From an uncultured bacterium (GTDB lineage Bacteria > Myxococcota_A > UBA796 > CAJQPC01), in contig CAJQPC010000255.1 of assembly GCA_905480105.1 (NCBI GenBank), positions 1 to 35,628 on the forward strand: a stretch of 35,628 bases of DNA, given 5' to 3'. Positions 1 to 7,700 of the stretch are shown in pieces; the stretch's first letter is position 1; every line of letters begins with the position of its first letter. A program made the position numbers and the translations under genes. The notes below the pieces were generated by a model. That model worked only from the letters and a program-made list of their open reading frames with translations. It was not told the origin of the DNA and made no database searches.

Positions 1-1
1 C

Positions 2-877
2 CTCGGCCGGCACGACGGGGCCGAGACCGCGAGCATGAGGTTGCGATACTCGCCCCGGGAACGACCGGATCCGGCCGACGATTGGCCCCGGCTCGAGGTC
101 CACGAGAACCGGGTCGTCGTGCTCTCGGATGGGGACGCCAACATCGGCTCCACGAGTCACGAGCAGATCCTGCGCACCGTTCAACATCACGCCGAGGAGG
201 GCATCACCCTCACCACGGTCGGCTTTGGAATGGGCAACTACCAAGACTCGCTGATGGAGCAGCTGGCCAACAAGGGAGATGGAAACTACTTTTACGTGGA
301 CACCGAGAAAGAGGCGCGCAAGGTCTTCGGAAAGGACTTGGCCGGCACTCTGGTCACGATTGCCAAAGACGTGAAGATCCAGGTTGAGTTCAATCCCGAT
401 GCGGTCATTGGCTACCGCCTGGTGGGGTACGAGAACCGCGATATCGCCGATAAGGACTTTCGAAATGACCGTGTAGATGCTGGGGAAATAGGCTCAGGAC
501 ACGCCGTGACTGCGCTCTACGATGTGGTGCTCCGCGATGGAGCCGAAGACATGGAGTTGGCCACCGTCCGTCTGCGCGCGAAGAAGCCCGGTCCCGACGG
601 GGCAGCTGAGGAGTGGTCAACCACCTTCTCTCCGGCGCACATGCACAGGGAACTGGCTGACGCCAGCGCCAGTTTAAGGTTGTCCGTCGCGGTCGCGTCC
701 TTTGCGGAGTTGCTCAGGGCGAGTCCTTACGCTGCCGAGCTGCGCTACAGGGATATTCTGAAGTTGGCACAGGGAGCCACTCTTCGAGGGGTCGATGAGC
801 ACACCGAGCTGCTCTACATGATCGAGAAGGCTGCCGTGCTTTCCGGTGACGCTGTCGGGACTCTGGTCTCTCGATAG
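2..877 (+). CDS. VWA-domain protein with C-terminal DUF3520 (YfbK-like), 5'-truncated
   Basis: Partial gene; its 5' end lies left of the window. The visible part begins late in the von Willebrand A fold with the strand NRVVVLSDGDANIG, then the GFGMGNYQDSLMEQLA stretch that is highly characteristic of YfbK-type proteins. The C-terminal half (LAGTLVTIAKDVKIQVEFNP, GYENR, DAGEIGSGHAVTALYD) is the DUF3520 region. The N-terminal signal and the DxSxS metal site must be outside. These are envelope proteins of unknown function. The frame is open from base 2, but the expected G-[ST]-T metal-site segment is readable only in another frame (SAGTTG at bases 3-20), which hints at a one-base deletion in the GGGG run at 17-20. 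The stop is TAG at 875-877. Family assignment is firm; the extreme left edge is not. Confidence 0.85.
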   Translation, partial: LGRHDGAETASMRLRYSPRERPDPADDWPRLEVHENRVVVLSDGDANIGSTSHEQILRTVQHHAEEGITLTTVGFGMGNYQDSLMEQLANKGDGNYFYVDTEKEARKVFGKDLAGTLVTIAKDVKIQVEFNPDAVIGYRLVGYENRDIADKDFRNDRVDAGEIGSGHAVTALYDVVLRDGAEDMELATVRLRAKKPGPDGAAEEWSTTFSPAHMHRELADASASLRLSVAVASFAELLRASPYAAELRYRDILKLAQGATLRGVDEHTELLYMIEKAAVLSGDAVGTLVSR

Positions 878-1038
878 CGCCACCCCGCTTCTTGGATGTT
901 GCTGCGTTGTCTCTGGTTGGGAGGGACCCTGCCCCGCGAGCAGCTCCAAGAAGACCTTGAACGACTCCAGGCCGAGTCCGAGTCCATGGAAAACCTTGTC
1001 TGCCCTTGCGGCCACCAAGGCCCAATGCTGGTTTGGGT

Positions 1039-1055
1039 CTTGAACAGATTGACAG
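1039..1055 (-). promoter_or_regulatory. Candidate LexA box overlapping a TTGACA -35 element
   Basis: Read on the minus strand this 17-mer is CTGTCAATCTGTTCAAG. It agrees at 15 of 17 positions with the Myxococcus xanthus LexA-box consensus CTRHAMRYBYGTTCAGS (recalled, not looked up). It overlaps TTGACA at 1049-1054, which is 17 bases from a weak -10 (TAGGGT, 1072-1077) just before lexA. Binding here would block the promoter, the usual autorepression layout. A palindrome, AGGTG-AA-CACCT (1054-1065), adjoins it and may extend the operator. Confidence 0.6.
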
Positions 1056-1088
1056 GTGAACACCTATGCAGTAGGGTCAGGCAACCAT

Positions 1089-1736
1089 ATGGGAGCTCCC
1101 TTGGAAGATCTGTCGCCCCGTCAGCAAGAAATCCTCGAGTTCATCGCTACGAGCGTTGACCAGCGGGGCGTCGCGCCGTCCTACCGAGAGATTGGGGATG
1201 CCCTGGGGATTAAGTCCACCAACGGCGTCGCGGACCACATCAAGGCGCTCACTCGGAAAGGCTATGTCGAGCGCGTTGGAGGGGCCGGTCGAGCCCGCAG
1301 TCTGCGTTTGACGCAGCGGGCCAAGGGCTCCTTCCACGATGAGAGCACCGTAGGCATTGCTGTTTTGGGGCGGGTTGCCGCCGGATCACCAACCTTGGCA
1401 ATCCAGAACGCCGAGGAGATGGTGCGGGTAGACCGCAGCTTGGTGCCCGCTGGGGTCTCTTGCTATGGCCTGCGGGTGCACGGGGAGTCCATGATCGAAG
1501 ACGGGATCTTGGATGGGGACATTGTCATCATCAAGGAGCAAAAGACGGTCCGGAACGGAGAAACTGCGGTGGTTTTGGTGGACACTGAGGCGACCGTTAA
1601 GCGTTTCTTTCGGGAGCCGGGGCGCATACGGCTTCAGCCGGCCAACTCCTCCATGGAAGACATCATCGTGGACAAGACGCACGATGTTCAGGTTTTGGGC
1701 AAAGTCATCGCCCTGATCCGGCCGCACATCCACTGA
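1089..1736 (+). CDS. lexA: LexA repressor (SOS response, S24 self-cleaving peptidase)
   Basis: LexA represses DNA-damage genes and cleaves itself when stimulated by RecA. The N-terminal winged helix is clear (LSPRQQEILEFI, then APSYREIGDALGIKS). The self-cleavage site is Ala98-Gly99 in VAAGSP, the nucleophile is Ser134 in HGESMIEDG and the general base is Lys171 in TVKRF. The length of 215 residues is normal. I chose the ATG at 1089 because LexA proteins begin a few residues before the L-[ST]-PRQ segment; an in-frame GTG at 1056 would add 11 residues inside the operator/promoter region. A candidate LexA box and TTGACA lie just upstream, so autoregulation is likely. The histidine kinase gene follows after 60 bp. 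Confidence 0.96.
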   Translation: MGAPLEDLSPRQQEILEFIATSVDQRGVAPSYREIGDALGIKSTNGVADHIKALTRKGYVERVGGAGRARSLRLTQRAKGSFHDESTVGIAVLGRVAAGSPTLAIQNAEEMVRVDRSLVPAGVSCYGLRVHGESMIEDGILDGDIVIIKEQKTVRNGETAVVLVDTEATVKRFFREPGRIRLQPANSSMEDIIVDKTHDVQVLGKVIALIRPHIH

Positions 1737-1796
1737 AGCGACCCCGCTGGCTGGTTAGGAGAGCGCGCGGGGGGGCAAAAGGGGTAGGCTGGAGCG

Positions 1797-3275
1797 ATGG
1801 ACCCTTCGGACATTCCGGGACTGGAGCTTGGCGCCCGTCCGGTCATAGGCAGAGGCCTGTGGGCGGAGACAGCCCTGACGATGGCGGCCGGAGCTGTTGG
1901 CATGGTGCTGCTGAATGCGGCTCTCTTTTGGCTCTTGGGTACCCAACTGGAGTTGGAGAGGCGGCAAGAGCTCACATTGGCCTCGGCGACCGCCCTGGCC
2001 GCTCATTTGAGCATGGTGGAAGACAGTAGCCAGCAGCGGGAGGTCTTGGCGGCGTACTCGATATCCGGCTTAAACTTGGAGCAGCTCTGGTTGCAGCGAG
2101 TGGATGGGAGCGTGGTTTTGGAAGAGGGGGCAAGCCCTGAAGTGCTGGATGCCGGGCTCAAGGCTGCTTTAAATATGGAGCGCGCGCATCTCGAGGTGCG
2201 CCGCCGTGACCATGTGCAAGTGACCGTGCCTCTCAAAGAAGGCGGGGCACTGCGAATGCAGGTGGGCTTAGATGGGGGTGGCGTGGTGAGCCCTGGCCTG
2301 GGCCTGGTTCTCAGCTTCAGCTTGGGTTCTGGGATTGTGCTGGCCCTGGGCGGATTCGTGCTGGTACGCCGACGGTTGATTCAGCCCATTCAAGAAATAA
2401 CCGCGACCACTGAGCGCATTGCCGGGGGTGCTTTTGGCCACACCTCCGAGCTCAAGGCCGCCAGAGAACTGGGTGACCTTGCGGGCGCTTTGAATGTGTT
2501 GAGCGTTTCCCTGGCGGGGTACCGGGCACGAACTCGGGCCCAGGTGGAGGATTTAAAGCAAGCCAATCAAGAACTTCGGGCTGCGCAGGAGGAGCTGATT
2601 CATGCGGCTCGATTGGCCAGCGTTGGCGCGCTGGCTGCTGGGATCGCCCACGAGGTTGGCAATCCGCTGGCGGCAGTGGTCGGCTACGTTGAGTTGCTCG
2701 CAGATGGGATGGGGGACCAAGGCTTGGAGAAGGACTTGCTTGCGCGAACCCAAAAGGAAGTCGGCCGAATACACGGGATCATTCGGGAGCTCTTGGACTA
2801 TGCACGGCCGCAGCCTGGACGCAAGATCCAACGCGCCCCTCAGGAGGTGTTGCAAGATGCCCTGGACACCGTGCTGCCGCTTCCGGGGTTCCAACAGCTT
2901 CGGCTGAGCGCCCAGGCCGATCCAGGCTTGCCGCTGGTGGTCGAGGAAGAGGGACGCCTACATCAAGTGCTGCTCAACTTGCTTCTCAATGCCAGGGATG
3001 CCCTGGATGGCGCTGGAGAGGTGCGCCTGCAGGCTGAGCTCCAGGGAGATGGCTTTCTGCGCTTCAGCTGCGTGGACTCTGGGCATGGATTCTCGGCGGC
3101 CGTGCTGGATCAGGTCTTTGAGCCCTTTGTCAGCACGAAGGCTGCGGGCAAGGGTACGGGGCTTGGCCTGGCCACCTGCCAGCGAATTGTGGAGCTTGCA
3201 GGTGGGCAGATTCAGGCGCTGAACCGGTCGGAGGGGGGGGCAGAGCTGCGCTTTACTTGGCCAGTGGCCGACTGA
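1797..3275 (+). CDS. Membrane sensor histidine kinase (HAMP-HisKA-HATPase)
   Basis: Two membrane helices (about residues 28-48 and 166-190) flank a periplasmic sensor of roughly 115 residues with no recognisable fold. A HAMP linker follows (191-243), then a short coiled coil and the HisKA domain with His285 in AAGIAHEVGNPL. The HATPase_c domain has the N box (Asn398 in LLNARDAL), G1 (DSGHGF, 427-432), the F box (FEPFVSTK) and G2 (GKGTGLGL, 451-458), so it should be active. The H box resembles NtrB/AtoS-type kinases that usually signal to sigma-54 response regulators, but no response regulator lies nearby, making it an orphan. Its stop overlaps the next ATG (TGATG). An eight-G run (3233-3240) lies near its 3' end. 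Confidence 0.93.
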   Translation: MDPSDIPGLELGARPVIGRGLWAETALTMAAGAVGMVLLNAALFWLLGTQLELERRQELTLASATALAAHLSMVEDSSQQREVLAAYSISGLNLEQLWLQRVDGSVVLEEGASPEVLDAGLKAALNMERAHLEVRRRDHVQVTVPLKEGGALRMQVGLDGGGVVSPGLGLVLSFSLGSGIVLALGGFVLVRRRLIQPIQEITATTERIAGGAFGHTSELKAARELGDLAGALNVLSVSLAGYRARTRAQVEDLKQANQELRAAQEELIHAARLASVGALAAGIAHEVGNPLAAVVGYVELLADGMGDQGLEKDLLARTQKEVGRIHGIIRELLDYARPQPGRKIQRAPQEVLQDALDTVLPLPGFQQLRLSAQADPGLPLVVEEEGRLHQVLLNLLLNARDALDGAGEVRLQAELQGDGFLRFSCVDSGHGFSAAVLDQVFEPFVSTKAAGKGTGLGLATCQRIVELAGGQIQALNRSEGGAELRFTWPVAD

Positions 3276-4729
3276 TGGAAGAGCTCAACTTTGGCGTTGT
3301 TCCGTGGGGCCTTAGCGTCGTAATGCTCGCAGTGGCTGCCTTCCGGCTCCGACGCCTCAGGCCCGACTGGACACACGCATTGGTTTTGCTCGTGGCGCTC
3401 CTCGCTTCGGCTGTGGTGTTGCCACTCTCAAGAATCGTTATTGAGGGACATGAGGCGGAGTACCTGGAGATTCTCCTGGGCCAGCGTGGGTTGGATGCTG
3501 GCGATACGGCGCGGATGCCTGCGATGCAGTGCTTGCTCCGGGGCTTGGGTTGGCTGGGTGTCGGGCAGCGAGGCGCTCAGGCTGTATCGCTCCTTTTTGG
3601 TGGGCTTGCCTGTGTGTCCTGGTCCGCAGCGCTTGGGCGTCTTGCGAGCCGCTGGGTTGGTCTGGCTGCTGGCTTGAGTCTGGCGCTTTGGGGGAACTTG
3701 GCTGCGTGGTCGAGCTCTGTCTACAACGTGGTGCTTCCTTTCTTCTTTGTCTGTTTGGCCTTTTGGGCACTGAGCCTTCTCTTGGATGGAGAGGAGCCAG
3801 TAGGCGCAGGCCTGCTGGCTGGTGCCGCAGCGGGGATGGCGGTCTCGCTGCGCTTAGATACCGTCTGGGTTGCCCCAGCCGGTCTGCTCTTGGTTCTGTT
3901 GGCTCAACCCAAAGGGTGGCGACGCTGGATGCCGGGCCTGCTGCTGGGGGCTGGAGTCGCGCTGAGCTCGGTGTTGGCGGTGCGTGGCACTGGTGAGCTG
4001 CCAGGAAGCGGGGAGTGGGCCAACAGCTTTGCCATGAACGCGGCACTTTTCGTGTACTTCGAACCCTTCCAGCGCCTCTGGGTCCTTCCAGCGGTGCTCA
4101 TCGGGCTGGGGCTGGGATTGCGAGCGCGTTGGCGTGTTGCGCTGCCCCTGGTCGTTTTGTTGTTGAGCACCCATTTTGCGTTGGCCGGATTCAACGACTA
4201 CGGGTCGAGGCACTTGCTTGGGGCCGGTTTGACTCTCAGCGCAGGCCTGGGTTTCTGCCTGAGCCGAAGGTTGGCATGGGTGCCGTTGGCGATCGCAGCG
4301 TTGGGACTGATGTTCTCGCTTGTGGATATGCGTCTTCGTTTTTATGCCTCTGAGGACGCCTTCGCTCAGGCCTTGAACTCTGAACTGCCAGAGTGGTCGC
4401 TCCAAGACTTGAGGGGCTGCGCCCTGATCTCTGAGGACACGCGCATCGCGCAGGAGGGGGAGCAACTGTCCCACTTCAATCTGTGGAACGCCGATGAACT
4501 GGCAGATCTTCAGGCGCAACATGGCTGCGTGCTCTGGCTCATGGGAGTCCAGGACTTTCGATGGTCTTCCCTTGCAGTCCGTGACCGTGCGCTCCGCGTG
4601 GAGCGCCTCTACGAGCTGGAGCCCTTGGCCGTGGTGAGCAATCCAGAAGACGGCTACGTTGGCCTTGTTTTGCGTGTGGAGCGGGCGCGACGCTGGCCTT
4701 CTGCGTCTCTCGTGCGCACACTTCCATGA
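3275..4729 (+). CDS. Polytopic membrane protein, possibly GT-C glycosyltransferase
   Basis: A 484-residue protein with roughly ten hydrophobic segments across the first 360 residues, then a soluble C-terminal region of about 120 residues. The first extracytoplasmic loop carries EGHEAEYLEILLG. An acidic residue plus His/Glu in that loop is typical of PMT/ArnT-like GT-C glycosyltransferases that use polyprenyl-phosphate sugars, and the alternation of hydrophobic helices fits. I see no second diagnostic motif, so the enzyme assignment is an inference from topology and one loop. The ATG at 3275 overlaps the histidine kinase stop; a TTG at 3257 is possible but less natural. The DUF4175-like gene follows after 13 bp, so this gene may be the first of the envelope operon. 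Confidence 0.8.
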   Translation: MEELNFGVVPWGLSVVMLAVAAFRLRRLRPDWTHALVLLVALLASAVVLPLSRIVIEGHEAEYLEILLGQRGLDAGDTARMPAMQCLLRGLGWLGVGQRGAQAVSLLFGGLACVSWSAALGRLASRWVGLAAGLSLALWGNLAAWSSSVYNVVLPFFFVCLAFWALSLLLDGEEPVGAGLLAGAAAGMAVSLRLDTVWVAPAGLLLVLLAQPKGWRRWMPGLLLGAGVALSSVLAVRGTGELPGSGEWANSFAMNAALFVYFEPFQRLWVLPAVLIGLGLGLRARWRVALPLVVLLLSTHFALAGFNDYGSRHLLGAGLTLSAGLGFCLSRRLAWVPLAIAALGLMFSLVDMRLRFYASEDAFAQALNSELPEWSLQDLRGCALISEDTRIAQEGEQLSHFNLWNADELADLQAQHGCVLWLMGVQDFRWSSLAVRDRALRVERLYELEPLAVVSNPEDGYVGLVLRVERARRWPSASLVRTLP

Positions 4730-4742
4730 CCCCCCTGGCTTC

Positions 4743-7700
4743 ATGAACGACCTGCAACGCATTTTAGAGGCCCTCTCCGCCTTGAGCCGCCGCGAGAGGC
4801 GTCTAGATCTCCTTCGGGCCGGCGGCGTGGTCCTTTCTCTGGTGCTCTTGGTTTGGCTCGGGGCGGTCGTGGCAGCTGGAGCTGGTATGGACCGTGCCAC
4901 CACTCGCTGGGCCGTTATTCCGGTATTGCTCTTGATTTTTGGAGCGTCGGCGTGGCGGGTGAGCGTCCGGTGGAGCGCGGCCGGTTTTCTGGAGCATCAA
5001 GCCCGGAGGGTGGCTTGGGCTGCGCCGGAGTTGCGCGGTTTGGTGGAGGTTCTTGTTGAGAAGCCCCTTGGGCCGGAGGAGGGGCAGAGCGCGTCCATTC
5101 ACCAGCTCCTTGTGGACAACGTCATCGCTGGACTGCGCCCCTTGGATGTGTCTTCTGTTCATCCTCACCGCCTTTGGGGGGCCTTGGCTGCTCTGCTTAT
5201 GGCGCTGGCGGTTTTCGGGGTGGGTTCCGCTCGGGCCCCGATGGGTGCGATGGAGACGCTGGCTTGGCTCGTTGGAGGGAGCCCAGCGCCTCAGCTGGCC
5301 TTGATCAAGGAACTCGACCCAGATCTGCCTCCCGTGCGGGTTGGGGATGTGAGCCTTCGCTACGAATACCCCGCCTACACGGGGCTCTCATCGATCACGG
5401 TCGACAACTCCAACGGCGAAGTGCACGGTCCTCCGGGCACCCAAGTCTTCGTCTCTGGGCGCAGTGAAGAACGCTTCGATTCGGTGCTCATCCAGTCCTA
5501 CGACTTGCCTCCTGTACCCAGCGAGATGCGCGAGGGACGCGGCTTTGAAGGAAGCTTCGTCATCCTGGATGATGGGACTTGGCGGGCCGTTTTTCAGCGT
5601 GGCGCTGAGACCCTAAGCAGCGCAAGCTTTCCCATTGTGTTGGAGCCAGACGACCCGCCCATTGCGGAGCTCAGCGCGGATGCTCGGGTCTTGGATGTGG
5701 ACCTGGACACCCCCTTTACCTTGCGTTGGTCCGCTCGGGACGACTTTGGTCTGACTCATGTGGAGCTGGTGGCCGGCTCCAAGCCCATCAGGATGCTGGT
5801 GCAGCCGACTTTTGCCTCCCGTGAGGAGCGGGGGGAGTTGACCGTAACGGCGGCCGAACTCGGGCTGCGTGCGGGGTCGGACAACGTGATTCGGGTCTCG
5901 GCCTTAGACAACGATGGGGTGTTGATTCCCAAGCCTGGATTCTCGGGACCCGTCCGAATCCGTGTGCTGGGGGACTCCGAAGAGCAGCGGCGAGAGGTGC
6001 GGTATCGCAGAGAGCTGCGTGACGCGCTGGTGCTGGTCCTGGCACCCTTTTCCTTGGACGAGCATCCTCTGGGAGACAGCCCGGTTGCGTTGGGAGCCTG
6101 GGCACGTCTGGCAGCGGAGCGTTTTGAGCCCCTAAACACCTTGGTGGATACCAACTGGCAGGGGGACGACCTTCGGACCTTGGAGGGGCGGGTGATTGAA
6201 GAGGTTCAGTCAGAGGGCAGCTCTCTGCTGCGCTTTGCCATGGAGCTGAGCGTGCAGGACGGGGAGCTGGATCCACGGGACCAACTGGCGTTGGATGAGC
6301 AGCATGAGAACTTGTTGGCCATCCTGGAGACCTATGCACTCATGCTGGATCGCATCGTGCGTGCGCAGGGCATAGGGCTGCTCGACGCAGAGCTGGAGAG
6401 CCTGGTCGAAGACACCCGTCGCGGGGAGCGCATGGCCTCCTACCAGGAGCGTGAGCCTCTCAAGGACCACATCGTCAAGCTTGAGGGAAGCATCGATGCG
6501 CTGGAGGAGCTGGCTCTCGCAGTGGACAGTGGCGCGATCAGCGGGATGGTCTCGCAGAGCGTAGGGGACCTTCGGCAGCTCATCGCTGCGGCTGACACTG
6601 CGGCTAATTCGAATGATTTGGAGCGCTCGGCTGAACTCTTAGGGTGGAGCGCGGAGGAGCTGGAACGCCTTCAGGCCAACCTGGCCAGCTGGCGCGGCGG
6701 GCTGGAGGCGATGAGCGAAGGCGAGAGCAAGGAACTCCAGGAGCTCATTGAGGAACTGGAGCGTCTCGAAGCGGGGGAGAGAGCGCTCTTGAGTCAGACT
6801 CAAGCCGTGCGGGAGATGAGCGGAACAGGGGATGCGCAGCTGAGCAAGACCTGGGTCGAGGTCGAGCGTTTGGCCAAGAGCTCCTTGAGACGAACACGCA
6901 CTGTGACGGACAAGCCCGCTCGCCGGTCCGACTATGAGAAGCGGGTTCTTGAAGAAGGCCAGGGATCGGCAGAGCGTCTGATGGACTCCGTGGTAGCCCG
7001 CGACCTGCGGGGAGCAAGGGTGGATGCGGATTCCAGCAGGAGGGCGCTCCAAGATGCCGCCATCGGGATGCGGTTCTACGAAGGGGACAAGGGCAGCTTG
7101 GCAGCGCTGGACTCAGCGGCAGACGAGGCACGCCAGGTTCGAATCCTATTGGACGCCATGGAGCTGGCGACGGTCACCCGTGACCCAGTACTGTCTGGCA
7201 AGCTTCAAAAGCTGCTGCCCGAGCAGGAGACCTTGAGCGCGGACGCCCAAGCGGTTCAGCCGCGGGCCGCCAAGATTGCCAAGGAGCTTCCGATGGGGGC
7301 ACCGGGGCTGGAGGAAAACCTGGATGCCGCTGTGCGGGAGATGGGTGGTGCCGAGCGCGCCTTGGCGGGCGGCAGGTCTTTTTCAGCGGAAGGGGCAGAG
7401 GAGGCGGCAGCGGACCGCATTGAGCTGGCTATTCGCTCGCTGGAGCAAGCGGCGGCCGCGCAGAGCCAGATGCAGCGAGAGATGGGAAGCGGGCAGCCCA
7501 GCGATTCGAAGGACAGCGATGGGGAGGGAGGGGAGGACTGGAACAAAGACTACGATCCACAGATGGAGCTGCCAGAACCCGAGCGGGACGTGGACATCGC
7601 ACGCTACCGAGAGCAGCTAATGCAGGGCATGGAGGGGGAGGTTCCTGAAGAGTATGAAGCCTTGAAAAGGAGGTACTATGAAGAGCTCGTTCGCCAGTAA
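4743..7700 (+). CDS. DUF4175-like membrane protein with long coiled coil
   Basis: A 985-residue protein with three N-terminal membrane helices (about 25-48, 56-72 and 143-161). An extracytoplasmic beta-rich part follows, with repeated LDPDLPPVRVGDVSLRYEYP-like segments, then several hundred residues of Glu/Leu/Ala-rich helix that should form coiled coil. The C-terminus (DWNKDYDPQMELPEPE, then EVPEEYEALKRRYYEEL) matches the end of DUF4175-type proteins encoded beside MoxR/DUF58/VWA genes in planctomycetes and other bacteria. Its biochemical function is unknown. I took ATG 4743, 14 bases after the previous stop; a TTG at 4659 would run inside the upstream gene. Its 3' end contains the ribosome-binding site and start of the next gene (23-bp overlap). 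Confidence 0.85.
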   Translation: MNDLQRILEALSALSRRERRLDLLRAGGVVLSLVLLVWLGAVVAAGAGMDRATTRWAVIPVLLLIFGASAWRVSVRWSAAGFLEHQARRVAWAAPELRGLVEVLVEKPLGPEEGQSASIHQLLVDNVIAGLRPLDVSSVHPHRLWGALAALLMALAVFGVGSARAPMGAMETLAWLVGGSPAPQLALIKELDPDLPPVRVGDVSLRYEYPAYTGLSSITVDNSNGEVHGPPGTQVFVSGRSEERFDSVLIQSYDLPPVPSEMREGRGFEGSFVILDDGTWRAVFQRGAETLSSASFPIVLEPDDPPIAELSADARVLDVDLDTPFTLRWSARDDFGLTHVELVAGSKPIRMLVQPTFASREERGELTVTAAELGLRAGSDNVIRVSALDNDGVLIPKPGFSGPVRIRVLGDSEEQRREVRYRRELRDALVLVLAPFSLDEHPLGDSPVALGAWARLAAERFEPLNTLVDTNWQGDDLRTLEGRVIEEVQSEGSSLLRFAMELSVQDGELDPRDQLALDEQHENLLAILETYALMLDRIVRAQGIGLLDAELESLVEDTRRGERMASYQEREPLKDHIVKLEGSIDALEELALAVDSGAISGMVSQSVGDLRQLIAAADTAANSNDLERSAELLGWSAEELERLQANLASWRGGLEAMSEGESKELQELIEELERLEAGERALLSQTQAVREMSGTGDAQLSKTWVEVERLAKSSLRRTRTVTDKPARRSDYEKRVLEEGQGSAERLMDSVVARDLRGARVDADSSRRALQDAAIGMRFYEGDKGSLAALDSAADEARQVRILLDAMELATVTRDPVLSGKLQKLLPEQETLSADAQAVQPRAAKIAKELPMGAPGLEENLDAAVREMGGAERALAGGRSFSAEGAEEAAADRIELAIRSLEQAAAAQSQMQREMGSGQPSDSKDSDGEGGEDWNKDYDPQMELPEPERDVDIARYREQLMQGMEGEVPEEYEALKRRYYEELVRQ
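7665..7673 (+). promoter_or_regulatory. Near-perfect Shine-Dalgarno inside the upstream gene
   Basis: AAAAGGAGG lies four bases before the ATG at 7678, still inside the reading frame of the DUF4175-like gene. It is the strongest ribosome-binding site I saw in the operon and suggests the metallopeptidase is translated well, independent of coupling alone. It also fixes the start. Confidence 0.75.

Noticed and set aside
1045..1061. Alphaproteobacterial-type GAAC-N7-GAAC LexA site
   Set aside because: The two GAAC copies upstream of lexA are separated by 12 bases, not seven; the Myxococcus-type consensus fits better.
3854..4903. Open frame on the minus strand opposite the polytopic membrane protein
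   Set aside because: Low-complexity Arg/Ser/Gln-rich composition, antisense to a gene with clear membrane segments; a shadow frame.
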